The notes under the pieces: model-generated
The model's input: only the letters and a program-made list of their open reading frames with translations
Told to the model about the DNA's origin: nothing
Databases searched by the model: none
Shown: positions 38,001 through 42,182 of the stretch, piece by piece
Layout of the letters: each line of letters begins with the position of its first letter
Numbering within the stretch: position 1 is the stretch's first letter
Origin: a bacterium ADurb.Bin243
GTDB lineage: Bacteria; Muiribacteriota; UBA9980
NCBI GenBank assembly: GCA_002069765.1
Contig: MWBZ01000007.1
Span: 40,291-104,290 of the forward strand
Direction of reading: 5' to 3'
DNA: 64,000 bases
Made by a program: the position numbers and the translations under genes

Positions 38001-38146
38001 TTCAGGGCCTTTTTAATGACGCCGGAATCATAGTTATTTATAAATTTTGCGGTATAGCAAATATTAGCGAAACAAGAACCGGGATTTAATATCTGATCAA
38101 AGTAAATTCTTTTCTGGGCATTCGAAAGGTTAAAAAAAGTCTTCAA
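22577..38146 (-). CDS. Giant four-module NRPS with reductase and a C-terminal cyclic-nucleotide-binding-type domain
   Basis: The 5189-aa peptide synthetase has domain order C1-A1-T1, C2-A2-T2-E, C3-A3-T3, C4-A4-T4, thioester reductase, cNMP-binding-like domain. Condensation motifs are HHLIHDG, HHIIFDG, MHIIVDG and HHIIMDG. C3 follows the epimerase and is DCL-like. Adenylation domains share YTSGSTGKPKGV (or GQPKGV), EYGPTEYT and YKTGDLV. Carrier Ser motifs are GGHSL, GGDSI, GGNSI and GGNSI. The reductase should release the chain as an aldehyde or alcohol. All four A domains have nearly the same pocket residues. The start is TTG at 38146 with AGAGG 7 nt upstream, overlapping the stop of the exporter pseudogene. 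No terminator is visible at the 3' end. The product structure is a prediction. Confidence 0.95.
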   Translation of the reverse strand: MKTFFNLSNAQKRIYFDQILNPGSCFANICYTAKFINNYDSGVIKKALNYFIKTNDSLRLKISLQGEEALQYVEEFYEHDFEAVEFTSETDSDYIEWVGENNKKVFEIHGSELFDIAILKFKTGFSGIFARFHHLIHDGFSAVIFMDKIEKLCSAISSGKEPPPPVEYSYADYVKAENEYMGSADFIKHRDYWLKKLSPPPEENSFTASVKKSSGCKAVEKRFILNASRASELDDYCRANHITRFNLFLSAVSVYFSKISANNDSVIGFPYSSRRGRAKHLCAMLVSTVLFRSFIDENISFSEYSKKVSDEVRHILSGPGDYPFNVLAQDLKNRKQEFKNLLDINLVEIPEVKNPAVLSFFYPPPESLSPLTININLNEAVKSGGIEIIMNYRPEIASEEEIDLLYKRLEHILKQAVSNPGAAIKNISILPDSERRKLLEDFNATRENFPLDKTIHELFRQTAAAYGEKTALVFKDKRYTYRELDEITDRLASRLRKKGVKRGSVCGIIVKRSEDIVIAMLGIIKAGGCYVPIDPGYPDDRILYMLEDSGAAALVGHSSLRERAAGFKGEWISLDGREYMAESPDKPENINESSDLIYIIYTSGSTGKPKGVMIEHRNLVNLCKWQNLFHGVTANDVSAAYSGFSFDASIWEMTPFLTCGAELHIIADELRLSPDELNAYFNKNGVSITNLPTQFCEQFMESAENYSLKTLVTGGDKLRAYKPSKFRLVNEYGPTEYTISATVFAVDKYYDNIPIGKPLSNTWLYVVDKSGGLVPIGTPGELWISGAQIARGYLNRPELTREKFIENPFKTCELNSKLYKTGDLVRWTAEGNIEFLGRIDQQVKIRGYRIELGEIEQRLLKIESIKDAVVNDISDEAGNKYLSAYLVAAASAIDIDEVKKALLKELPEYMVPAYFTVLEAIPLTPNGKVDRRALPVPEIKAAAEYVEPSGGTQIQLAGLWRDILGVKRVGAKDNFFDLGGHSLKASALQSKMQKIMNVKVPLADIFDNPTVEGLARHISGLAYSDIPSVARTEKAAEFPLSASQMSMYFLARDEESSTSYNIPIVNKLRGKVDVKKLEEAVRAIIARHEAFRTSFREDAQFGAVQSVDETVKFDLEYRERDISSIISENSNGGEKLSIDSFKKSQRFDDFINDTANEFIGRFDLAKSPLIRGALVKYAEGEYIFIIDAHHIIFDGASAGIFFEELAALYEGSSLPAPEFQYRDYVSWEKLFKESEAYKKQRDYWLKKYEGELPVLNLASDFVRPAKQSFEGKKYYFTIDEDLLDGVQKLAGRGGATLYHALLAAWYVLLYRYTGQNDIIVGSPVAGRAHPDLSGIMGMFVNTVAIRECPRGEQAFSEFLSQVRATALEAMDNQYYEFIELAGKIAVKRDASRNPVFDSMFVLQNAGDVNFSCADFEMEPWKLQNKVSQVDLTLEAELIGGKLEMLIEYCVKLFRPETIERMAAHYVNILKAAVSNAGIKLDKIDILSEGEKKFLLCDLNDTALAVPFEKTVPQIFAETAAAYKNKTALVCADEKYSYFELDKKTGSLAGILRGKGAARDKVIAVMVRRSADIMIAALAVMKAGAAYLPIDPDYPADRIGYMLKDSGALMLLTQKSLLEKVSGFEGEILELGDENLYSGSAEIELTNRPDDLAYIIYTSGSTGQPKGVMIEQRSLVNLCSWHNHYHGVSHEDNAAAYSGFGFDASIWEMFPFITCGAELHIITDEIRLSPDDINDYFTKHDITITNFPTQFCEQFMEIADNKTLKTLVTGGDKLRSFRPRGYRLINEYGPTEYTVSATVFHVDGFYENIPIGKPLANTWLYILDRAGNLVPAGVPGELCISGAQMARGYLNRPGLTAEKFVENPFATCEMNSTLYKTGDLVRYLADGNIEFLGRIDQQVKIRGYRIELGEIERQIIECENVRDAVVIDRSGPDGVKYLCAYITGGAAEAEIKTRLSQILPDYMIPAAFVFLDAIPLTANGKVDKKALPEPVISNQAECAEYEEPRNEREKILAAVWMEVLGAKRVGINDNFFSLGGDSIKSIQAGARLKKYNFKLETRKLFATPTVAQLASQLERIEETACLGPAHGEAMLTPIQRWFFSQNLKNPHHWNHSNLFKAAKPVDEEFLKEALAALARHHDALRMVYGFNEGGIRQYNRKIDEGPLFNLITFNLEAGDDDKAVEEIHIKAARLQEGINLSEGPLLQAGLFKGDPAKGIGDYIALVVHHLVVDGVSWDIIAGDLETAYKSIAAGNKPELPERTAPFMQWAEKLSQYAKSRAISKEFSYWKKIDETLIEPLPADETNPESSVNADLVREEISVDAAATSALLEACRKAYGLNVNEVLLSGLVLAINEWSGGLIKKTAVTMEGHGREEVIGADITRTVGWFTSTYPVVLSAESNDLSDVIKINKEFMRHIPERGIAYEIIHELTPPELKGGWPEKLKPEIEFNYFGEIGIGKSVESVGGSFFELADIRAGEDCGPDEALDFKLFITTIINNGALNISIGYNKFQYKNETVAKLAGCYADALKKIAGHCAGRAREYTPSDIADSALMLEEFNMIKSVYGDNIEKIYPLAPMQEGMVFLNMSAGKDSAAYFEQSNYEFTGEMDDALFADNFSRMISKYDVFRTCFVIDGLERMRQVVLKEVETPVAFYDIRGLSPEGQKLEIQRVAKEERKRGFDLSKAPLVRASVLKLSDGRSAVILSFMHIIVDGWSMGIIEKSLFADYCFIKSGIKIEEPEIRPYSDFIQWLEAADKDESRRYWRGYLAGFDAPTVVPNKKRLKKNAGPPNFADRNIVIAEEKVLKLQAIARKNNVTLGIMLQVMWGIMLMRYNNSDDAVFGVVVSGRGANVPGIDEMIGLFINTIPVRISAGGKATFEEILKTVQQNALMADKYSYLPLAEIQSQSSLRSELIDTFLTLQTFSDKQLELPEGFSLREESGFDQVSFDFSVVMAPAKEIAVRFNYNADVYEDAFVELISGHFEKLVDEVISGANKPADEYDLLPESEKKKILVEFNDTALDVPFGATIQDLFKEAAAAHPQKTALVFRDKKYTYRELDEITNRLAACLRKKGIKPGSVSAILINRSEDIIISMLGIIKAGGAYLPIDPSYPDDRIMYMLEDSGAIALLGHSALKERVKNFKGEWIDLDSRDYMSESPAELENVNKSSDLIYVIYTSGSTGKPKGVMIEHRNLVNLCKWHNKFHGVTSADNAAAYSGFSFDASIWEMTPFITCGAALHIIADELRLSPEKLNDYFNENNITITNLPTQFCEQFMESAENRSLKTLVTGGDKLRSYKPSKFRLVNEYGPTEYTISATAFVVDKLYDNIPIGRPLANTWLYVLDKNGGPAPIGVAGELCISGAQMARGYLNRPELTAEKFIKNPFKTCELNSIMYKTGDLVKWTTSGDIEFLGRIDQQVKIRGYRIELGEIEQQILKIENVKDAVVVDLTDASGNKYLSAYIVSGDENLEIESIKKHIAKQLPEYMVPSYFTRLERIPLTPNGKIDKKALPSPEFKSAEAEYIEPSTPNEIKIAKVWKEVLGLEKVGASDNFFLIGGNSIKAIAAVSKLSKDFEITINDIFEFPTIARLNLNIKPSREALNKKGVSSAGREAAIPFAAKKEYYPLSYSQKRMYVLNKMQQDQFAYNITSGLLLEGDLDKNRLSRAIDELIKRHGSMRTSFEVIDGEPVQKINQTVKLKKIFKKAEESEVDSCMQEFVKSFELSKPPLFNIMLLEVSAKKHIFIMDAHHIIMDGISLEIFYDELLGLYEGKDPGPAAYQYSDYSEWERSDEVQKSLLKQELYWKEVFKTDVPVLSLPQDYPRPAVKSSEGDALIFTIDSAVTQNLKKLCLETGSTMFMLLLSAFNLLLHKYSGNDDIVIGTPCSGRTVSELDRVIGMFVSTVPMRNYPAAQKTFRDFLIEVRKNTLDAFNNQQFPFDRLVEALNVKRDPSRNPIFDVMFSFGTKSGFECPKGLKVSSYDTVRESAQFDIVLDANEDEDSIEAALEYSTRLFDRKTIIRMSEHIKTILGEIAANADKKIADINILPEGEKRKILEEFNDTALDVPFGATIQDLFKEAAAAHPQKTALVFRDKKYTYRELDEITNRLAARLRKKGIKPGSVSAILINRSEDIIISMLGIIKAGGAYLPIDPSYPDDRIMYMLEDSGAIALLGHSALKERVKDFKGEWIDLDSRDYISESPAELENVNKSSDLIYVIYTSGSTGKPKGVMIEHRNLVNLCKWHNKFHGVTSADNAAAYSGFSFDASIWEMTPFITCGAALHIIADELRLSPEKLNDYFNENNITITNLPTQFCEQFMESAENRSLKTLVTGGDKLRSYKPSKFRLVNEYGPTEYTISATAFVVDKLYDNIPIGRPLANTWLYVLDKNGGPAPIGVAGELCISGAQMARGYLNRPELTAEKFIKNPFKTCELNSIMYKTGDLVKWTTSGDIEFLGRIDQQVKIRGYRIELGEIEQQILKIENVKDAVVVDLTDASGNKYLSAYIVSGDENLEIESIKKHIAKQLPEYMVPSYFTRLERIPLTPNGKIDKKALPSPEFKSAEAEYIEPSTPNEIKIAKVWKEVLGLEKVGVSDNFFLIGGNSIKAIAAVSKLSRHFDVSINEIFEYQVLIELAKNIKPRQDGLKLKLAAIMEESAEGGDISESPEFISEYDRVFKEYGLKNKKYESMDFSKSKNYKNILLTGGTGFLGVHLLRDIIFDMDCALTLIVRGKDNDDAAARVRAKLKYYFGEGVINSDEFKKVKIYRGDLSAENLGLSTEEYAALSQSVDAVIHSAAIVKHYGHYDEFFNGNVVSTTNLLKFAADSKKKDFSYISTVSVASGTLDGREFAVFTEYDTDFGQGHDNYYLKTKFLAEKEVINARNAGLNASIYRVGNIVFNSDSGLYQENIEDNAFYNQIKSYLNIGAVPEALDEAEFSFVNHLSRAICLLFGRAGLDNEIFHLWNPETVKLSELLTDEALELNVERLELKKFIEHLYDNYDKKGMADYIGQIMTHMGWLDDSDKKEAYFSVLSDKTETILRRAGFKWPKLETDKLSKMITRAFSERIDFLKNISVFSSFSEAELIKIAGSARQKVFKNNEDLLWEGVYSNEFYVLMDGFIEICRNSVDGWTGTLMVAGPQSIVGEENFILNKPSTITAESIMGDSLVLAFNFDRINGRIMKNPGAVSEMLKLMAEKIARLEKLIVSMG
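23030..24110 (-). other. NRPS thioester reductase (R) release domain
   Basis: It is a short-chain-dehydrogenase-like domain with the NADPH loop LLTGGTGFLG at its start (about residue 4685). A STVSVASG strand carries the Thr/Ser, and NYYLKTKFLAEKEV carries the catalytic Tyr-x3-Lys. There is no thioesterase. The peptide should leave as an aldehyde (two-electron) or alcohol (four-electron). Confidence 0.88.
24310..27310 (-). other. NRPS module 4 (LCL-type C, A, T)
   Basis: C4 begins YYPLSYSQKRMY and has DAHHIIMDG, a standard LCL type that differs clearly from C3. A4-T4 repeats A3-T3 nearly base for base. T4 has GGNSIKA and leads into the reductase after a linker of about 80 residues. Confidence 0.8.
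24421..25594. repeat. Long direct repeat copy 1 (in A4-T4)
   Basis: This stretch is the same as 27532-28705 at a fixed offset of 3111 bp, with no mismatch that I could find by eye. It continues to about 25990 with scattered, mostly silent differences. It covers most of the adenylation domain and the start of the carrier domain. The flanking condensation domains are not repeated. Confidence 0.9.
27400..30450 (-). other. NRPS module 3 (DCL-type C, A, T)
   Basis: C3 begins IYPLAPMQEGM and has MHIIVDGWS. The first His of the usual pair is Met, while the catalytic second His is kept. Its position after the E domain fits a D-donor condensation domain. A3 and T3 (about residues 3012-3570) are almost identical to A4-T4, with pocket residues D-A-W-N-V-G-E-I-S-K. 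Confidence 0.8.
27532..28705. repeat. Long direct repeat copy 2 (in A3-T3)
   Basis: Partner of 24421-25594. The sharp borders, with clear divergence outside, suggest recent gene conversion or an A-T swap between modules rather than old duplication of a whole module. Confidence 0.9.
30500..35075 (-). other. NRPS module 2 (C-A-T-E)
   Basis: C2 has HHIIFDG near residue 1190 and A2 has YTSGSTGQPKG near 1655, with pocket residues D-A-W-N-V-G-E-V-S-K. T2 has GGDSIKS near 2035, the form usual before epimerases. The E domain (about 2085-2535) has HHLVVDGVSW, EGHGRE and RTVGWFTSTYPV, all required motifs. The second residue of the product should therefore be D. Confidence 0.85.
35090..38146 (-). other. 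NRPS module 1 (C-A-T)
   Basis: C1 occupies about residues 1-415, with HHLIHDG near 133. It stands at the very N-terminus, so it could acylate the first residue (starter C) or accept from a free partner. A1 is about 438-935 and T1 about 950-1015 with GGHSLKA. A-domain pocket residues by alignment to GrsA positions are D-A-W-N-V-G-E-I-S-K. Confidence 0.8.
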
Positions 38147-39611
38147 AACAGCACCTCTTTTTCATCGGCATCGCTTCCTTCGCAATCTGAATCTTCGTCG
38201 TCTTCATCGACCGCGCCGATTTCATCGGGAACTCTCGGGATCGAAAGCATCGCAAAACATATGATCAGCCCGCCGGCCGCGTTTAAAAGCGCGGCGTATT
38301 TGAGCGTGAAATAATCGGTGATAACCCCTGCCATCATATAAGACAACGGAGTAATTCCGGCGGTGATCGAGCTCATCATTCCAAAAAATCTGCCCTTGAA
38401 TTCGTTTTTAACCACGTTCTGAAAAAATACGAACGACAGCGCCAGGTCCGCCGCAAAGACGCAGCCGACGCAGAAGATGATGGCCGATATAAAAACCTTG
38501 TTCATCGAAAAAGCCAGCGCGCCCATCAGCATGGCATAAATGATATAGTTGGCCGATATCATGGCGTAAAAATTTTTATAACTAGTCTTGAAACTGAACA
38601 GTAAAGCCGTTATTACGACTCCGACCGATATGGATGTCTCAAAAATCGCTACCCATGCTATATCTTCATGTAAAACGTCCTTGACTATAAGCGGGATTAA
38701 AACGAAAATGGACATTATAAAATATGACTATTAAGTTTGCTCAGAATTTTATAGCCAAATACCTTTGATTTATGTGATGTTGAAATAAATTTTAGTGTTG
38801 GAGCAATAAATCGCTTATGTTTCAAGCAAAATCCCAATTTTCAGCTGAACTAATTTAATAGTCATATTATAAAAATAGTTCCGGCCGTATAAAGGAGCGA
38901 AAAAGCCATCAGCGGAACGTTTGAACGGATATATTTGAACCCGCTCTTCAATTCGGCGAAATAGCTTTCTTCTTCGCCGCCGTCTTCGTCATTTTCTTCA
39001 TGGGCGTGCGAAAGGTTCAATTTGATGCTCATAAGAAAAAGCGCGCCCACGAAATAAAGCGCTATATTGATTAGTATGGTGTTGAGCATGCCGAACTGCA
39101 GCACCGAATATGCGCTTCCGCTCGCCGCGACTATATTCGAAAAATCTATCGAAGAAGACTGCGTGGCTGTGGCGCTCGACAAATGTTTTTTATCCACCAC
39201 AAGCGCTATAGAGGCGCTCACGGAATCTTCGAACTGCGGAACGAAGCAGCTCATAAGAAAGCTTAAAGCGCAAAGCATGGGAAAAGAAAGCATATTTTTA
39301 TAAAAAAGGGCCGCTATGATCGAAACGAAGAGCATCTGCATCAGCGCGCCCATTATCATGCATTTTTTCTTGTCGTATCTATCGATCAGAGGCCCTACGA
39401 AGGGGCTTAAAAAAAATATAGGCACGGCCTCGAGCGACATTAAAACGCCCACCCATTTTCCGTTTTCACCTTCCTGTGAAACTATCCACCATACGAACGT
39501 TATCGCGAAAAATCTTTCGGCGATAGCCACCAGAACGTCTCCTATAAAAAAATTGCGGAAATTAGGGAATAAATACAATGGATGGTTTCTTATTTTATCT
39601 GCTATGCTCAT
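38143..39611 (-). pseudogene. MFS exporter (enterobactin-exporter-like) split by a MITE-like insertion
   Basis: Two reading frames make one transporter. Residues 1-248 are encoded at 38868-39611 and the last 190 at 38143-38715. The first begins MSIADKIRNHPLYLFPNFRNFF after GGAGAG and ends in a TGA inside the inserted DNA. The second continues the same fold from MSIFVLIPLIVKDVL. Removing the 146-bp element plus one 6-bp target copy restores a single 438-codon frame with ATT-TTT-ATA-ATG across the join. Motif PLIDRYDKKKCM marks the MFS loop. It is first in the operon with the NRPS, with overlapping stop and start (TTTTGA), so it was probably the exporter of the peptide. Whether either half still works is doubtful. 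Confidence 0.88.
38722..38867. mobile_element. 146-bp MITE-like element
   Basis: The ends are inverted: ATATGACTATTAA is exact at both ends and continues to about 22 bp with three differences (through TCAG). It is flanked by a direct TATAAA on each side (38716-38721 and 38868-38873), the target duplication. There is no coding capacity. Its parent transposase is not in the window, and the ISL3-type transposase at the right edge has different ends. I saw no second copy here. Confidence 0.88.
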
Positions 39612-39653
39612 AAACTCTCCTTCAATTATGACTTATCGGGTTAACAAACTTCG

Positions 39654-39682
39654 ATTATATCACAATGTCTGTATATTGTCCA
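39654..39682 (-). promoter_or_regulatory. sigma70 promoter of the exporter-NRPS operon
   Basis: On the minus strand there is TGGACA (39677-39682), a 17-nt spacer and TATAAT (39654-39659). Transcription would start near 39647, 36 nt before the exporter ATG. Confidence 0.75.
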
Positions 39683-39717
39683 AATCTTTAGCAAATAAAT
39701 TTTAAATAAAAAAATTA

Positions 39718-39746
39718 TTGACTTGTATGCCCATGGCTGATATAAT
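39718..39746 (+). promoter_or_regulatory. sigma70 promoter of the tungstate/riboswitch operon
   Basis: TTGACT (39718-39723), a 17-nt spacer and TATAAT (39741-39746) are followed by a leader of about 270 nt holding the riboswitch. The promoter is back-to-back with the NRPS operon promoter, 35 bp away. Confidence 0.85.
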
Positions 39747-39826
39747 TCTATTAAAAAGCCGTCTTTTTTTAACAATAGACGGCCGCATATCCATATTTCT
39801 TCGACCCCGAAATTCTAAAAGCGCTA

Positions 39827-39925
39827 ACGCGCCATGAACCAGGGGCGGCCTGATATATTTTCAGGCGAGGGCCTGACCGGAAACGGTTTGCGCCTCCCGT
39901 ATTCGGAAAGGAGAAAAGCGCGCGT
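39827..39925 (+). ncRNA. Molybdenum/tungsten cofactor-type riboswitch (Moco RNA-like)
   Basis: A structured leader has closing pairs ACGCGC (39827-39832) with GCGCGT (39920-39925). Inside it has GGGGCGGCCTGA...TCAGGCGAGGGCC, a GNRA hairpin ACCGGAAACGGT, and GCGCCTCCCG paired with CGGAAAGGAG. This layout, with a GAAA tetraloop and the CCTCC...GGAGA closing part, is what I recall of the Moco RNA motif. It controls a TupA-like tungstate-binding protein, which supports a molybdenum or tungsten cofactor ligand. An intrinsic terminator follows directly at 39927-39957. Class assignment is from memory and not from a covariance search. Confidence 0.7.
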
Positions 39926-39926
39926 C

Positions 39927-39957
39927 CCCGTCCGTATTTTCTTCGGACGGGTTTTTT
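39927..39957 (+). terminator. Riboswitch expression-platform terminator
   Basis: CCCGTCCG (39927-39934) pairs with CGGACGGG (39944-39951) and is followed by six T. It adjoins the last riboswitch helix and precedes the first gene by about 65 nt, as expected for control of transcription by attenuation. Confidence 0.85.
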
Positions 39958-40023
39958 ATCTATTACCGCGCGGTAAAAAGGGTAAATTAAGTATTATTTA
40001 TTTTATTAAACCGGAGGCTGATT

Positions 40024-41136
40024 TTGAAAAAAATAATTATTTTAATATTCTGCGCGCTTATCATAGCACTGTCCTTTATCAAGTTCGATATCACAGCGAA
40101 TTTCGGCGGCGGCTCCGCTTTTATAATTAAAGGCGCGGTAAAAAAAGAGACCGCGGTCAGCTACGGCGGCATTTCAAAATTGCGTTCATCCGTCAAACGC
40201 GTTAAAATTTACAATGAAAAAAACGAATACGCATGCAGCCTTGAGATGGACGGAGTGAGCCTGCAGGACGTCCTGGCGCTCGCTCAGACCGAGAAAAAAG
40301 CCGACGACGGTTTCGACCGCGATTTAGATATGTTCGTGGTCGTACGCGGCAAAAACGGAAAATCCGCTTTATTTTCATACGGCGAAATAATTTCTGCAAA
40401 AGATATGAACTCGATAACCGTCACCAAAAGCGCGAAACATATATTCCCTCACAAGCACTCCGATTTAAGCCAGACGGGTTTCGATATGAATAGATGGACC
40501 CGTGCCGACGGCTATTCGTCGCTTGACACTAAGAACTGCGCTTCGTGCCATGACGGAAAAGAACAGAAAAGCGTATATTTCCCCGAAGGCTTCTGCCTTT
40601 TTGCCGCGTGCGACGCTTCCAACGCGCGTTTCGTTGAAAACATAACCGAAATAGAAATCTGCCAGGCGCCCAAAATGACCCTCACGCCTGAAAAAGATAA
40701 GGAAAACATGTGGTGCGAAAAACCCACGCTGATATTTTCCGGTAAAAATACCGTAGAAATAACTATCGACGGCATTAAAAGCCTCCCGAAATTCGGCCAT
40801 ACCGAAAATACCGTAGGCATGGGCAAGGGGTTCCACGGAAAGCTCGCGTACGGCGGCTACGATATGGCGCAAATCATCAAAAACAATATGCAGGACAAAA
40901 CCGAAACCGCGAAAATGTACGTTCTGGTGACTGCCGCCGATGGCTACAGAAGCCTGTTTTCAGCCGGAGAAATATTCGATTCGCTTTACGGGCCAAATTT
41001 ATTTCTGGCGGATACGGAAAACGAAAAAGAGCTCCAGAAAGGCAGCGGCAAATTCAGGATTTTTATAAAAAGCGATTTTTTCGTCGACCGTTCGATACGC
41101 TCGGTTAAAGAAATATCCTGCGAATATTATAAATAA
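40024..41136 (+). CDS. Secreted tandem-domain protein with a CxxCH motif (tungstate operon)
   Basis: The 370-aa protein has an N-terminal hydrophobic signal or anchor (IIILIFCALIIALSFI). Two similar halves follow: VSLQDVLALA...MFVVVRGKNGKSALFSYGEI (about 76-122) and YDMAQIIKN...MYVLVTAADGYRSLFSAGEIF (about 279-320). Each resembles the pterin-fold segment of sulfite-oxidase-like molybdopterin proteins, but I see no cofactor-binding Cys in that fold. Between the halves is a single haem-c-type motif, CASCH. The start is TTG at 40024 with GGAGG 6 nt upstream. It lies after the riboswitch and 53 nt before the tungstate-binding protein, so it is probably exported and linked to a molybdenum- or tungsten-dependent respiratory chain (inference). 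The family is not firmly identified. Confidence 0.75.
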   Translation: MKKIIILIFCALIIALSFIKFDITANFGGGSAFIIKGAVKKETAVSYGGISKLRSSVKRVKIYNEKNEYACSLEMDGVSLQDVLALAQTEKKADDGFDRDLDMFVVVRGKNGKSALFSYGEIISAKDMNSITVTKSAKHIFPHKHSDLSQTGFDMNRWTRADGYSSLDTKNCASCHDGKEQKSVYFPEGFCLFAACDASNARFVENITEIEICQAPKMTLTPEKDKENMWCEKPTLIFSGKNTVEITIDGIKSLPKFGHTENTVGMGKGFHGKLAYGGYDMAQIIKNNMQDKTETAKMYVLVTAADGYRSLFSAGEIFDSLYGPNLFLADTENEKELQKGSGKFRIFIKSDFFVDRSIRSVKEISCEYYK

Positions 41137-41189
41137 GTAATATGTTATACATCGGTTTATAAAACAAAAAAGAAGAAGGAGTTTTTATT

Positions 41190-42050
41190 ATGAAAAAATT
41201 CAACCCCGTCAACCGTTTAGTTTTAATTATGGCAGTCCTGGCTTTTCTTTTTAATTTCAGCTGCGCTTTCGCGCAGGACGCCGCTCCAAAAGACTCTACC
41301 GGCGAAACCATTATCCTCGCCACCACCTACAGCGTTTTTGATACCGGCCTGCTGGACGTTATTTTAAAAGATTTTACCGCTAAAACCGGCATAAGCGTCA
41401 AACCCATAGTAGTCGGCTCCGGCGAATCGCTTAAAATGGGCGAACGCGGCGAATGCGATATAATACTGGCGCATTCGCCGGCGCTCGAAGAAAAATTCAT
41501 CGCCGACGGTTTCGGCAAAGACAGAAAATCTTTCGCTAAAAACGAATTTTACATAGTCGGGCCCGAAAACGATCCCGCTAAAATAAAAGGTTCGAAAGAC
41601 GTTTTTGAAGCGTTCGCAAAACTCGACAGCGCAGGCGTTTTCATATCACGCGGCGACAAATCGGGCACGCATAACCGTGAAATGTCTATATGGAAAAAAG
41701 CGGGCGCCGACAAAAAAGCGGGCGAAAATTACGTGGTAACCGGCCAGGGCATGGCTGAAACCCTCAAAATCGCCGACGAAAAAGCGGCCTACACCCTCTG
41801 CGACTCGGCCACTTACACTTTTATGAGCGAAAAGCTTAAAATAAAAAACGTTTACGCCGACGGCAAAAATTTATCCAACATTTACAGCGTAATCACCGTA
41901 AATCCCGAAAAAACAAAACACGCCAAATACGGACCGGCTAAAAAATTATACGATTTCATACTTTCACCCGAAGTTTTAAAAACCGTATATGAATTCGGCG
42001 TAGATAAATTTAAAAAGCCGCTTTTTGAAAAATACGAAGAGCAAAAATAG
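41190..42050 (+). CDS. TupA-like tungstate/molybdate-binding protein
   Basis: The 286-aa periplasmic binding protein has the signal peptide VLIMAVLAFLFNFSCAFA. Type II binding-protein motifs of the TupA group are LATTYSVFDTGLLDVIL near the start, VVGSGESLKMGERGECDIILAHSP, SRGDKSGTHNREMSIWKKAG and VTGQGMAETLKIADEKAAYTLCD. It captures tungstate or related oxyanions for an ABC importer. The matching permease and ATPase genes are absent here, so it is an orphan that must use components encoded elsewhere. AAGGAG lies 8-9 nt before the ATG. It is the second gene after the riboswitch and is followed by a terminator. Confidence 0.9.
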   Translation: MKKFNPVNRLVLIMAVLAFLFNFSCAFAQDAAPKDSTGETIILATTYSVFDTGLLDVILKDFTAKTGISVKPIVVGSGESLKMGERGECDIILAHSPALEEKFIADGFGKDRKSFAKNEFYIVGPENDPAKIKGSKDVFEAFAKLDSAGVFISRGDKSGTHNREMSIWKKAGADKKAGENYVVTGQGMAETLKIADEKAAYTLCDSATYTFMSEKLKIKNVYADGKNLSNIYSVITVNPEKTKHAKYGPAKKLYDFILSPEVLKTVYEFGVDKFKKPLFEKYEEQK

Positions 42051-42093
42051 GCAGGTTTTATAATTTAGCGCGTTACAGCGCTCGAAAGATAAA

Positions 42094-42134
42094 AAAAACG
42101 GCGGAAGAAGGCTTTATCCCTCTCCGCCGTTTTT
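42094..42134. terminator. Bidirectional terminator
   Basis: The perfect 12-bp arms AAAAACGGCGGA (42094-42105) and TCCGCCGTTTTT (42123-42134) lie between tupA-like and the convergent propeller gene. Confidence 0.88.
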
Positions 42135-42182
42135 ATATAAAAAGGTCTTTAATTTTATTGGAACCGTTACGGACTCCGCCGG

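Noticed and set aside
39834..40130. 98-aa plus-strand open frame before the tungstate operon
   Set aside because: It lies across the riboswitch and its terminator and overlaps the better-supported gene at 40024. It has no ribosome-binding site.
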